Shown here: one piece after another, positions 45,127-54,318 of the stretch | How the letters are laid out: each line of letters starts with the position of its first letter | How positions within the stretch are numbered: position 1 is the stretch's first letter | Source: Pseudomonas anatoliensis | Lineage (GTDB): Bacteria > Pseudomonadota > Gammaproteobacteria > Pseudomonadales > Pseudomonadaceae | Assembly (NCBI RefSeq): GCF_017976235.1 | Contig: NZ_JACVHC010000002.1 | Location: forward strand, 124,001 to 188,000 | Direction of reading: 5' to 3' | Length of the DNA stretch: 64,000 bases | Notes under the pieces: model-generated | Told to the model about the DNA's origin: nothing | Seen by the model: only the letters and a program-made list of their open reading frames with translations | Database searches by the model: none | Translations under genes and position numbers: made by a program

Positions 45127-46548
45127 ATGCCAGTTGGCAATCACCTGCCTCACGGCGAAACCGCTCAGGGCGGTCCGCTCAAACGTGAACTCGGCGAACG
45201 GCATATTCGCCTGATGGCGCTCGGTGCCTGTATCGGCGTCGGTCTGTTTCTGGGTTCGGCCAAAGCCATTGAAATGGCCGGCCCGGCGATCATGATTTCC
45301 TACATTCTGGGCGGTCTGGCGATCCTGGTGATCATGCGCGCCCTCGGCGAGATGGCCGTGCACAACCCGGTAGCCGGGTCGTTCAGTCGCTATGCGCAAG
45401 ATTATCTCGGCCCGTTGGCAGGTTTTCTCACTGGCTGGAACTACTGGTTTCTGTGGCTGGTGACCTGCGTCGCGGAAATCACCGCCGTCGCCGTCTACAT
45501 GGGCATCTGGTTCCCCGATGTCCCGCGCTGGATCTGGGCCCTCGCGGCGTTGATCAGCATGGGCTCGATCAACCTGATCGCGGTGAAGGCCTTCGGTGAG
45601 TTCGAGTTCTGGTTCGCCCTGATCAAGATCGTCACCATCATTGCCATGGTGATCGGCGGCATCGGCATCATCGCTTTCGGTTTCGGCAATGACGGCGTGG
45701 CACTGGGGATTTCCAACCTGTGGGCCCACGGCGGCTTCATGCCCAACGGCGTGACCGGTGTGCTGATGTCCCTGCAAATGGTCATGTTCGCCTACCTCGG
45801 GGTCGAGATGATCGGCCTGACCGCCGGTGAAGCGAAGAACCCGCAGAAGACCATCCCCAACGCCATCGGCTCGGTGTTCTGGCGGATTCTGCTGTTCTAC
45901 GTCGGCGCCTTGTTCGTGATTCTGTCGATCTATCCGTGGAACGAGATCGGCACTCAGGGCAGTCCGTTCGTGATGACCTTCGAGCGTCTTGGCATCAAGA
46001 CTGCCGCCGGCATCATCAACTTCGTGGTGATCACCGCCGCACTGTCGTCCTGCAACGGCGGCATTTTCAGCACCGGGCGCATGCTCTATAGCCTGGCGCA
46101 GAATGGCCAGGCGCCGGCCGGTTTCGCCAAGACCTCGAGCAATGGCGTGCCGCGTCGTGCACTGTTGCTGTCGATCGCTGCGCTGCTGCTGGGCGTACTG
46201 CTCAACTATCTGGTGCCGGAAAAAGTCTTCGTCTGGGTAACCTCGATTGCGACATTCGGCGCGATCTGGACCTGGGTGATGATCCTGCTGGCGCAATTGA
46301 AGTTCCGCAAAGGTTTGAGCGCCAGCGAACGTGCCGCACTCAAATACAAAATGTGGCTATACCCGATCAGTTCGTACTTTGCGCTGGCGTTCCTGGTGCT
46401 GGTGGTCGGCCTGATGGCGTACTTCCCGGACACCCGCGTCGCCTTGTACGTGGGCCCGGCGTTCCTGGTGTTGCTGACTGTGTTGTTCTACGTGTTCAAG
46501 TTGCAACCGACCGGTGACTCACAAGGAGCAGTTCGCGCTGCCTCATAA
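45127..46548 (+). CDS. APC-family amino-acid permease (ProY/AroP-like)
   Basis: The 473-residue protein has twelve hydrophobic segments. It starts with the family hallmark LKRELGERHIRLMALGACIG, then MAGPAIMISYILGG and MRALGEMAVHNPVAGSF. The block MVMFAYLGVEMIGLTAGEAK holds the substrate-site region. The sequence is closer to ProY and related importers than to the aromatic permease AroP, but I cannot fix the substrate. Its last codons (LQPTGDSQGAVRAAS) and the hairpin after them occur a second time at 50462, between the two toxin genes. Confidence 0.85.
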   Translation: MPVGNHLPHGETAQGGPLKRELGERHIRLMALGACIGVGLFLGSAKAIEMAGPAIMISYILGGLAILVIMRALGEMAVHNPVAGSFSRYAQDYLGPLAGFLTGWNYWFLWLVTCVAEITAVAVYMGIWFPDVPRWIWALAALISMGSINLIAVKAFGEFEFWFALIKIVTIIAMVIGGIGIIAFGFGNDGVALGISNLWAHGGFMPNGVTGVLMSLQMVMFAYLGVEMIGLTAGEAKNPQKTIPNAIGSVFWRILLFYVGALFVILSIYPWNEIGTQGSPFVMTFERLGIKTAAGIINFVVITAALSSCNGGIFSTGRMLYSLAQNGQAPAGFAKTSSNGVPRRALLLSIAALLLGVLLNYLVPEKVFVWVTSIATFGAIWTWVMILLAQLKFRKGLSASERAALKYKMWLYPISSYFALAFLVLVVGLMAYFPDTRVALYVGPAFLVLLTVLFYVFKLQPTGDSQGAVRAAS

Positions 46549-46567
46549 CTGACGAGCGTGCGGTAAA

Positions 46568-46650
46568 ACAAAAAGTCGCAACGTGCGGCAGTGCCTGTAG
46601 TGGTGAATATATTTCTCCTGCAGGAACTGTTGCAGGGTGCGACTTTTTGT
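46568..46650 (+). terminator. Hairpin after the permease gene
   Basis: ACAAAAAGTCGCA (46568) pairs with TGCGACTTTTTGT (ending 46650), with inner pairing around a loop that also holds the stem ctgcaggaactgttgcag. The T-run on the right arm suits intrinsic termination. The same hairpin recurs at 50528-50607. Confidence 0.75.
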
Positions 46651-46868
46651 ATTTATGCGGTAATGAATTTGATCGGCGGGCGGTATAAGTAACCTTTCTA
46701 TATGTGGTTTTAATCCCTCTGTGGTTGGCTCTGGCTATAAAGTATTCATGTGTTAGAAAGTGGTGCTTAAGTTGGTCGGGTAAGTAATTTGCAATAGATG
46801 CCGGCTTCTTGTTTTGTGTGTTTCGTTATTTACTTTTGGTCCTCTTTAATTGATCAAGGGATGATCGA

Positions 46869-49800
46869 ATGTCTGAATCTAACGGTTCCGCAAGTAATAC
46901 TGCTGCGGCAGAAAATAACGAGTCCAATGCAGTTCCGGTCTATTTTAAAGTTGATAAAGTCGTGCCGCACCGGTTCGGCGATTTTGGCGGGGCACTGTCT
47001 TGGCCGATGCCTTTGTCGGTCTCTCAAAAGGGTAATGTGCTGCTCGCCGCCAGCCACTATTTGAATCGTATCGAGAACCCGGAAAGTGCGTACATTGGTG
47101 TGCTTGATTATCTGAACGGTGAGGTGCGACTTTCTGATGACGCACTTCGCGATGCACCCTCGGCGCTGGAAAAACTGATTACCGGCGCTCGTGGCCAAGC
47201 GTTGGGGCTGGCGGTGCAGAATCGCCTGAACGGGATTGCCACGGATGTCAGTATCAATGAATACGCCATGGCCGGCATCCAGTTGGTCCTGTATCAGGGA
47301 TCGCTTGAAGATCCTCAGCGCAACACGGTCGCCGGGTTCGACCTGGCAGGTGAGAAACACTGGGGCAAACCCGCGTCGGCGATATTCAATAATCTGGTTG
47401 AGTATCTGGTCAAGGCACACTTGAGCAGCCGGAGAATGGCCCGATTGACCGCAAACCTGTTGCTGGTGTGGAAGGCGCCCGCGCTGCTGATCAGCGACCT
47501 TCCCGACCATTTGAAATACGGTAGCGCGGCATGGCTTAACCTGGCTGTTGCCGCGCAGACGATCGAAGCTCAAACACCGGGTAAAGTCGCGTGTATGACC
47601 TTCGCCCAGGTCATGAACAGCGCTGAAAGCGCTGCTCAGGCTGATCCGGACGTTACTCTCCAGGCTCAGGCAGCAGCGTTAGTGGACTGGGGGATCGTCA
47701 ATGGTTCGCTGGAAAAAAGATCCGATGATCTTTACAGCACCACACAACTGGAGGACGTGAAGACACATTTCAATGATCAATTGGCCGACCGGCTCAACGC
47801 GTCGATCCTGTTGAGAAGCCAATTCCCCAGTCGCAAAGAAATCGCGTTGGCCAGGCTTAAAGAACGGTTTACAGGTGACGTACCTTTTGAAGAGCGCCTT
47901 CTGGAACAAGAAACAGCAGAGGGCGGCGATGGAGTCTTCCTCTCTGCGGACGGGTGGAATGGCAAGTATTCCTTATTGGATATCGCCATGACGGGAAGCT
48001 CCCGTCCCCGTCGATGGAAAACTCGCGATGCCCGCCTGGTCCTGCATCTGAATACCATCAACGAACTGCACAACCTAGACGTGCCGCAAACCTTCCAGAC
48101 TCGGTTTGACAATACGCTCGGCAAGCTGAAGGACGGTGTCCGTCTGACCATAAGCCATCTGATATCCGAGTTGCCACTTGAGGACAGAAAGAATCTGGAA
48201 TATGGCCGCGTGACTTTTTTTCAACATAAAACTTACAAGTCAAACGGCCATTGGGGAAAAGATCTCCAGTCCACGGACGCGAAACTGACCATTAAGACTG
48301 AGTTGGGCCGTGATACAACGGTCTATAACATTCATTTGAATCGTGGAGTCATTGAAAGAGTTGAGTTTACCCAAGCCGTTCCAGGCGAGTCTTACAATAC
48401 TGGCAGCCCGAGTATTCAGTACGCCACTGAGTCCTTCCATGCCTTCGACAAGTCGGTGGCGGCAAAGCTCTTGCCAACTACAGCGATTCTCTCGACAACT
48501 CCGGCCAGTTACGCGAGTGTAAGAACCCAGACAATTGCCGATGTTTTTGTTAAACATCTTGATCTGGATAATGAGAAAATTCTTAAAGACGCCAAAGGCC
48601 AGACTACAAAAGAACGGGAAGACGCGGCCGCGCAGAGGGTCATTGATTTTGTACTCGACCTGATCCCGTTCAAGTCAGCTATTTCCAACTTTATCAAAGG
48701 CAATTATGCCGAAGGTGCAGTGGATCTGTTCATGGACGTATTGGGGTTCGTCACCGCCGGCGCAGGTGCTGTAGCGAAGGTGGCGAAGATCGGTGCCAAG
48801 ACGGCTTCGGCAATCGGCAAAACCCTCAAGGCCGCAAAAATCATCGGCGCGGTAGTCATTGGCGAACTGAACCCTTTGAGCGGGTTGACGGGGCTGGTAA
48901 CGGGGGGGACCCGATTGCTGGGCAAGGGTGTCAATTTCGTGGGCAACCAAAGCCTGCATTACCTCAACAAGTTGCGCGGGGCTTCTGGCAGCTATGATCT
49001 GTTGCGTGTTGCAGGCAAGCAACACGGACCGACACTGATTGGCGTCTGGAAGCTAGGCGAGGAGAGTGTCGATGGTGTGGGGGTGTTAAAAAATGGCCAG
49101 TTTTATCAGCTCAATCCTGTGAACAATCGGTTGTATGGCCCCCCAGGCGATTTTCGACCCAAGCCTGGCCGCCTCGGTCTTGGGGGGTTGGACAACAAGG
49201 ACTTGGGGCGCTTCACCGTCAAACCATCTGAAATCGCCGGTCTTGAAGCCAATGCCCAAGGCATTTTTCGAAGTGCCGACGGGGAGCGCTTTTATATCCG
49301 CAACTTCGATGAAACCGGCGCAGAGGCCGTGTACCAGATCAGGAATGATTTCACCCGGGGCAGCGATTTCACGGACGTCATCCTTGTCGATCCCGCGACC
49401 AATCGCACGCACGGCGCGAGGCTCTGGCAAGTGGCGCCGGATCAATGGCAACCGCTGGCAATACGCGGCGGAAACCTCACCGACGAGATCAAATGGATCC
49501 CTTCGCCTATTACGCGCCAGCGTCTGCAAAACGGCTTGTCGGAGCCAATCATTGAAGCCATAACGACCAGTGAAGTCGCACATCTGTCCCGCAATTGGGG
49601 CGACTATCATATAGTTTCGTTTACAGCCAGTCCGACCAATATCCACCACGCATTATCGGGCACGGAGTTCGCTCAACTGTCGATTAGCTGCGACCTTTTC
49701 AATTCAAAGTTCTGGTCAAACCCACTCGAAAAGAACTCGCTATTGACCAACAAGGAAGGTGGCGCAACGATGATTTTCAGTATGCAGCGAATGAAGACTA

Positions 49801-50408
49801 CCGGCGCTGTGAAAACAGAGTTCAATGCCTTGAGGGCGTTGGAACTGCAGGCCGGCGAAGTGCCGGGTAAAATCGATTCGGTACACGGTTTTTGGGTAGC
49901 ACAGGGCGGCTATGTGGATATCCCGGTTCATCCGGGATGGGCGGACGCCGACCATGTTTTCACACCGGGTTTCGGTGGCTGTTCATTTGTGGTGGATCAG
50001 ATGGGAGACAGTACGCTGCGCGTGCGGCATGTCGAAGGTAGCAAGGAAGCGGCTCAATACAACAACCTTTCCCCTCATGAGCACGGGATGGGGCAAAGTG
50101 CTGCCATGGAGTTCACGGATTATGGAGTAGGTTTTGATCTGAACGGCAATGCCGACACGATGCTGACCGGATTTTCCTACTTGAAATATGACCGGGCGGC
50201 GAAGCAGTGGAAAATACACTACCAGTCCCAATACGGCGCGCCGGTCATCAACAGTTATTCCAAAAATGATGCTGGCTGGTTTGAGCCTTCCACCCGGATG
50301 GCTCTGGTTTATCCCCAAACACATATCGTGAAGACCGGTACCAAACCGGTGGAAACGGTCGCCAATGTCGCGAAGCGAGGCGAGGTTTACGCGGCCATCC
50401 CGGCATAG
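46869..50408 (+). CDS. Tandem toxin A: large toxin with CNF-like deamidase-type C-terminus
   Basis: The 1179-residue protein has no signal peptide. AAGGGA precedes the ATG. The N-terminal 640 residues are shared with toxin B at 50825, including TRFDNTLGKLKDGVRLTISH and ELPLEDRKNLEYG, reminiscent of large pseudomonad DNT-type toxins. A helical hydrophobic part (residues about 610-690, LMDVLGFVTAGAGAVAKVAK, IIGAVVIGELNPLSG) suits membrane insertion. Residues about 890-1179 form a separate module with FTPGFGGCSFVV (Cys1038) and RVRHVEG (His1054). A Cys and a His about 15 residues apart after a Gly-Cys match the Rho-glutamine deamidases CNF1 and BLF1 and the chemotaxis deamidase CheD. The target is not known. 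The deamidase call is a motif-level inference. Confidence 0.7.
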   Translation: MSESNGSASNTAAAENNESNAVPVYFKVDKVVPHRFGDFGGALSWPMPLSVSQKGNVLLAASHYLNRIENPESAYIGVLDYLNGEVRLSDDALRDAPSALEKLITGARGQALGLAVQNRLNGIATDVSINEYAMAGIQLVLYQGSLEDPQRNTVAGFDLAGEKHWGKPASAIFNNLVEYLVKAHLSSRRMARLTANLLLVWKAPALLISDLPDHLKYGSAAWLNLAVAAQTIEAQTPGKVACMTFAQVMNSAESAAQADPDVTLQAQAAALVDWGIVNGSLEKRSDDLYSTTQLEDVKTHFNDQLADRLNASILLRSQFPSRKEIALARLKERFTGDVPFEERLLEQETAEGGDGVFLSADGWNGKYSLLDIAMTGSSRPRRWKTRDARLVLHLNTINELHNLDVPQTFQTRFDNTLGKLKDGVRLTISHLISELPLEDRKNLEYGRVTFFQHKTYKSNGHWGKDLQSTDAKLTIKTELGRDTTVYNIHLNRGVIERVEFTQAVPGESYNTGSPSIQYATESFHAFDKSVAAKLLPTTAILSTTPASYASVRTQTIADVFVKHLDLDNEKILKDAKGQTTKEREDAAAQRVIDFVLDLIPFKSAISNFIKGNYAEGAVDLFMDVLGFVTAGAGAVAKVAKIGAKTASAIGKTLKAAKIIGAVVIGELNPLSGLTGLVTGGTRLLGKGVNFVGNQSLHYLNKLRGASGSYDLLRVAGKQHGPTLIGVWKLGEESVDGVGVLKNGQFYQLNPVNNRLYGPPGDFRPKPGRLGLGGLDNKDLGRFTVKPSEIAGLEANAQGIFRSADGERFYIRNFDETGAEAVYQIRNDFTRGSDFTDVILVDPATNRTHGARLWQVAPDQWQPLAIRGGNLTDEIKWIPSPITRQRLQNGLSEPIIEAITTSEVAHLSRNWGDYHIVSFTASPTNIHHALSGTEFAQLSISCDLFNSKFWSNPLEKNSLLTNKEGGATMIFSMQRMKTTGAVKTEFNALRALELQAGEVPGKIDSVHGFWVAQGGYVDIPVHPGWADADHVFTPGFGGCSFVVDQMGDSTLRVRHVEGSKEAAQYNNLSPHEHGMGQSAAMEFTDYGVGFDLNGNADTMLTGFSYLKYDRAAKQWKIHYQSQYGAPVINSYSKNDAGWFEPSTRMALVYPQTHIVKTGTKPVETVANVAKRGEVYAAIPA
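47376..47836 (+). repeat. 461-bp exact repeat, copy 1
   Basis: Every base of this segment is found again at 51332-51792. Outside the segment the two genes differ at many sites, so this tract was made identical recently, most simply by gene conversion between the paralogues. Confidence 0.95.
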
Positions 50409-50461
50409 CGGGGGAGACCCTGTTGGTGACCAAGGCTTCATCGTCATGAAAGAACCCGGCC

Positions 50462-50527
50462 TGCAACCGACCGGTGACTCACAAGTTGCGATTCGCTCGG
50501 CTTCATAGCTGACGAGCGTGCGGTAAA
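50462..50527 (+). pseudogene. Relic of the permease 3' end between the toxin genes
   Basis: From 50462 the sequence repeats 46502 onward: tgcaaccgaccggtgactca, then an altered stretch that still reads the permease tail LQPTGDSQ, then a stop and gctgacgagcgtgcggtaaa. It is a copy of the last codons of the permease gene and marks the left edge of the tandem duplication, about 3.96 kb long. Confidence 0.9.
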
Positions 50528-50607
50528 ACAAAAAGTCGCAACGTGCGGCAGTGATTGTAGTGGTGATGTTTCCCCTGCAGGAACTGTTGCAGGGTGCGAC
50601 TTTTTGT
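50528..50607 (+). terminator. Duplicated hairpin between the toxin genes
   Basis: This is a copy of the hairpin at 46568, with the same arms acaaaaagtcgca and tgcgactttttgt and a few loop changes. It now lies after toxin A and before toxin B and may end the toxin A transcript. The following 215 bp up to ATG 50825 also match the leader of toxin A, including gatcaa close to the start, so toxin B probably has its own copy of the promoter. Confidence 0.75.
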
Positions 50608-50824
50608 ATTGTGTAGTAATGAGTTCGGTCGGCAAACGGTGGGGGTAATCCATGAGTATTCGGTTTTAATCCCTGTGTTGTTAACTTCAGTTGTCAAGGG
50701 TGTGTAAGTAAGTGCTTTATGCGTGAAGTGCTTGAATAAGTGATTTGCAATAAAGGCCGGCTTTTTGTTTTGCTCGTTTTGCTATCTACTTTTGGTTCTC
50801 TGTAATTGATCAAAGGAAGATCGA

Positions 50825-53800
50825 ATGTCTGAATTAAAAGGTTCTGAAAGTAAAGTTGCTGCGGCGAATAATAATGAGGCCGGTGTTGTTACAGGCAATG
50901 TTGAAGTTGATAAAAACCTGCCGCACCGGTTCGGCGATTTTGGCGGGGCATTGTCCTGGCCGATACCCCTGTCTGTCTTGCAAAAGAATAACTTACGGCT
51001 CGCTGCCAGCCACTATTTGAATGGTCTTGATGATTTTGGAACTGCGGGCTTTGGTGTGCTGGACTATCTGAACAGCGATTTGCAGCTTTCTGATAAAGCG
51101 CTTGGCGATACACCCTCGGCGCTGGAAAAACTTATTACCGGCGCTCGTGGTCAAGCGTTGGGGCTGGCGGTGCAGAATCGCCTGAACGGGATTGCCACGG
51201 ACGTCAGTGTCAACGAATACGCCATGGCCGGCATCCAGTTGGTCCTGCATCAGGGGGGGCTTGAGGATCCCCAGCGCAATACGGTCGCCGGGTTCGACAT
51301 CGCCGATCAGAAACATTGGGGCAAACCTGTATCGGCGATATTCAATAATCTGGTTGAGTATCTGGTCAAGGCACACTTGAGCAGCCGGAGAATGGCCCGA
51401 TTGACCGCAAACCTGTTGCTGGTGTGGAAGGCGCCCGCGCTGCTGATCAGCGACCTTCCCGACCATTTGAAATACGGTAGCGCGGCATGGCTTAACCTGG
51501 CTGTTGCCGCGCAGACGATCGAAGCTCAAACACCGGGTAAAGTCGCGTGTATGACCTTCGCCCAGGTCATGAACAGCGCTGAAAGCGCTGCTCAGGCTGA
51601 TCCGGACGTTACTCTCCAGGCTCAGGCAGCAGCGTTAGTGGACTGGGGGATCGTCAATGGTTCGCTGGAAAAAAGATCCGATGATCTTTACAGCACCACA
51701 CAACTGGAGGACGTGAAGACACATTTCAATGATCAATTGGCCGACCGGCTCAACGCGTCGATCCTGTTGAGAAGCCAATTCCCCAGTCGCAAGGAAATCG
51801 CGCTGACCAAGCTTAAGGAGAGGTTTAAAGGCTACGTACCTTTTGAAGAGAAACTTCTGGATAAAGAACCTATGTCGGGTCGAACCACCGTACCTTCGGG
51901 TGGGGGAAAGGGCACGTATTCCTTGTTGGATATCGCCATGACGGAAAGTTCTCGTTACACCCTATGGAGAACGAGCGACAGTCGTCTGCGCCCCCATAGG
52001 ACGACCATCAACAAACTGCATGACCTTCGCGTGCCGGAAATTTTCCAGGCTGAGTTTGACAGTACTCTCAGCAAACTGAAGGAGGGTGTCCGTCTGACCA
52101 TAAGACATCTGATATCCGAGTTGCCACTTGAGGACAGAAGGAATCTGGAGTATGGCATCGTCACTTTCTTTCAATCTAAGAATTACAAGTCAGATGGCCA
52201 TTGGCGCACAAGTCTCCAGTCCACGGACCCGGAACTGATCGTGAAGACCGAACTGGGTGCCGATACACAGTTCTATACAATTGATCTGCACGGCGGAGCC
52301 ATTAAAAGAAAAGAGTTTACCCGCGAACTTCCTGCAGCAAAGTGGAGCTATCCAGACAGCCCAAGCTTCGTGTACGCCATTGAGTCTTTCGAGTTTTCCG
52401 ACGGGTTGGTAGGGGTAAAGCGCTGGGTAAAGACAGCAACACTCTCGTTGACGCCCACCAGTTACAGCAGCGTAAGAACCCGAATGATTGCCGATGCTTT
52501 TGTTCAACATCTTGATCTGGATAACGAAGCGGTTCTCATAGAAGCCAAAGGCGTGACGACGCTAGAACAGGAACACGCGGTCGCGATGAAGGTGGTTGAT
52601 TTTGTGCTCAACTTGATCCCGTTCAAGTCAGCTATTACCAACTTTATAAACGGCAAATATGTCGAAGGTGCAATAGATCTGTTCCTGGATGTATTAGGTT
52701 TCGTCACCGCTGGCGCAAGTGCTGCCGCGAAGCTGGCGAAGATCGGTGCCAAGACGGCTTCGGCAATTGGCAAGGCGCTCAAGGCTGCAAAAATCATAGG
52801 CGCAGTGATCATCGGTGAGCTTAATCCACTGTCTGGAGTGCTGGCAGGAGTGCAGCAGGTGGGTAAGGGGGTCAAGTTCGTTGGGAAGATGGCCGTGCAC
52901 CAATTGAACAAGATTCGGGGGGCATCGGGTGGGTATGACCTCTTGGTCGCAGCGGGTAAAGAGTTTGGCCCGACGGTGCTGGGGACCTTCAAAGTGGGTG
53001 AAAAAAGCATCGATGGCGTGGGGGTTTTGAAAAACGGAAATTGGTATCACTACAATGCCTATATCAATAAGCCATATGGTTTGCCTCATGAGTTTCAGCC
53101 AAAGCTTTTCGGCCAGGGACGAATCTTTGGACCCAGCGTCGACAGTGCCCTTTACCACGAGCGTTTTTATAATAATTTGATTAGTGCGCGAAAACCGCAA
53201 AATCTTTCCTCCTATCAAAGAGGATTCAATAATGGGCTTTTAGAAGGAATCAGCGATTATAGCCCAAGTCTGGATCTCGATGAGTTATACGAGTTGGCTT
53301 CAAATCCCAAGTTGCTTCCGGAACAGATTGGTGCACTAACGAAGGAGATCAAGCGCAAGACTCTGGATAGTTCCTATTATGCTACCAATCTGCTTCTTCA
53401 AGACGTGCCGACAAAGTTTACAAAGGTTACCCCGATGTCGCAGGCATATTATATAGCTTATGTTGACTTGGCCTCCAAAGGTGAATGTGCAGGACTCTCC
53501 AGCGCCATGGCAGTTGCCATGGCGCAAGGGAAAGAGGATGTTCTCTTGCAAAATCTTTACAAGGCCGCTCACAAACCAGATATTCCTCAAGCCAATAAAT
53601 TCATCCATGATCTGCGGAACTTTCAGGACAAGGTCAATAAAAAGTCTAATTTTCATTTGAATGCGACCCTGGAAGTGATGACTGTTAATGAAATTGTCAA
53701 CACACTGCTTTCTTCTCCCCATTCAAAAACGCTGATGCTTAGCACCAAAGATCACGGAATGGTTGCAGGGATTAGAGTGACCGATGGCAATCCTCAATGG

Positions 53801-54064
53801 TTTTTTTATGATCCAAATTCGGGGCTGGCGAAGCTGGAGTCTATAGCGGCCATGCAGGAAACTTTTGTTAAAGTGCTGGAAAACGGTGCGCTCGCCTCTT
53901 CGCACAATACATTTCGAAGTACGCGAGGAGGTCGCGTTTACGAAGTCAGCGAGTTCAATATCAACAATATTGATGCGAGTTACATTGAACGCGTGAAACA
54001 ACTGTCTTCTGTCGAGTTGCCCGATTTGCCGGATGAGCTGCTCTCGATTCAAGTCATGATTTGA
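50825..54064 (+). CDS. Tandem toxin B: paralogue with YopT/C58-like protease C-terminus
   Basis: The 1079-residue protein matches toxin A up to about residue 740, through the hydrophobic part (LFLDVLGFVTAGASAAAKLA) and GVGVLKNGNWYHYNAYINKP. Then homology stops. The last 330 residues are an unrelated module, visibly richer in A and T. It shows SKGECAGLSSAMAVAMAQGK (Cys888), STKDHGMVAGIRV (His977) and FFYDPNSGLAKL (Asp996). The order Cys, His, Asp and the G-x-C-x-G-L-S and F-x-DPN-x-G contexts fit YopT/AvrPphB-type C58 cysteine proteases. The product is likely a cytotoxin that cleaves a host protein after entry. No immunity gene is apparent. Confidence 0.72.
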   Translation: MSELKGSESKVAAANNNEAGVVTGNVEVDKNLPHRFGDFGGALSWPIPLSVLQKNNLRLAASHYLNGLDDFGTAGFGVLDYLNSDLQLSDKALGDTPSALEKLITGARGQALGLAVQNRLNGIATDVSVNEYAMAGIQLVLHQGGLEDPQRNTVAGFDIADQKHWGKPVSAIFNNLVEYLVKAHLSSRRMARLTANLLLVWKAPALLISDLPDHLKYGSAAWLNLAVAAQTIEAQTPGKVACMTFAQVMNSAESAAQADPDVTLQAQAAALVDWGIVNGSLEKRSDDLYSTTQLEDVKTHFNDQLADRLNASILLRSQFPSRKEIALTKLKERFKGYVPFEEKLLDKEPMSGRTTVPSGGGKGTYSLLDIAMTESSRYTLWRTSDSRLRPHRTTINKLHDLRVPEIFQAEFDSTLSKLKEGVRLTIRHLISELPLEDRRNLEYGIVTFFQSKNYKSDGHWRTSLQSTDPELIVKTELGADTQFYTIDLHGGAIKRKEFTRELPAAKWSYPDSPSFVYAIESFEFSDGLVGVKRWVKTATLSLTPTSYSSVRTRMIADAFVQHLDLDNEAVLIEAKGVTTLEQEHAVAMKVVDFVLNLIPFKSAITNFINGKYVEGAIDLFLDVLGFVTAGASAAAKLAKIGAKTASAIGKALKAAKIIGAVIIGELNPLSGVLAGVQQVGKGVKFVGKMAVHQLNKIRGASGGYDLLVAAGKEFGPTVLGTFKVGEKSIDGVGVLKNGNWYHYNAYINKPYGLPHEFQPKLFGQGRIFGPSVDSALYHERFYNNLISARKPQNLSSYQRGFNNGLLEGISDYSPSLDLDELYELASNPKLLPEQIGALTKEIKRKTLDSSYYATNLLLQDVPTKFTKVTPMSQAYYIAYVDLASKGECAGLSSAMAVAMAQGKEDVLLQNLYKAAHKPDIPQANKFIHDLRNFQDKVNKKSNFHLNATLEVMTVNEIVNTLLSSPHSKTLMLSTKDHGMVAGIRVTDGNPQWFFYDPNSGLAKLESIAAMQETFVKVLENGALASSHNTFRSTRGGRVYEVSEFNINNIDASYIERVKQLSSVELPDLPDELLSIQVMI
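51332..51792 (+). repeat. 461-bp exact repeat, copy 2
   Basis: Identical to 47376-47836 over the full length; the first difference downstream is at 51793 (g against a at 47837). Confidence 0.95.
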
Positions 54065-54204
54065 AGACAGGATCCAACTGATCGACGATTGCGGATTCAT
54101 CGTCATGGCGATGATCATCGACGGCTTCCGTCGCCAGTCGTCGGAAGTGGATTTTCACGAAGCCACCTGAACCGCGCAGAGGTATAAACACGTCCACGCA
54201 CTTT

Positions 54205-54232
54205 TGTAGGAGTTGCCGAAGTAACTCCTACA
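54205..54232. terminator. Short hairpin after toxin B
   Basis: TGTAGGAGTT and AACTCCTACA form a perfect 10-bp stem with an 8-base loop. It resembles half of the first REP family. It has no long T-run, so termination is only possible, not certain. Confidence 0.5.
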
Positions 54233-54237
54233 CAAGC

Positions 54238-54287
54238 CTACCAGTCCCAATACGGCGCGCCGGTCATTCACAGTTTTTCCAAAAATG
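54238..54287 (+). pseudogene. Scrap of the toxin A C-terminal coding sequence
   Basis: Thirty bases (54238-54267, starting ctaccagtcccaatacggcg) match 50219-50248 inside toxin A exactly. The next 20 bases match at 18 positions. In frame this reads YQSQYGAPVIHSFSKNAP against YQSQYGAPVINSYSKNDA. It lies 173 bp after the stop of toxin B and is what remains of the deamidase-type end that toxin B once carried. Confidence 0.9.
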
Positions 54288-54318
54288 CGCCCGTGATTCA
54301 GACTGGCACAATCAACCT

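Noticed and set aside
54065..54318. Immunity gene for the tandem toxins
   Set aside because: The space after toxin B holds only a hairpin and the C-terminal scrap; no frame with a ribosome site was found, and the toxins look aimed at eukaryotic cells.
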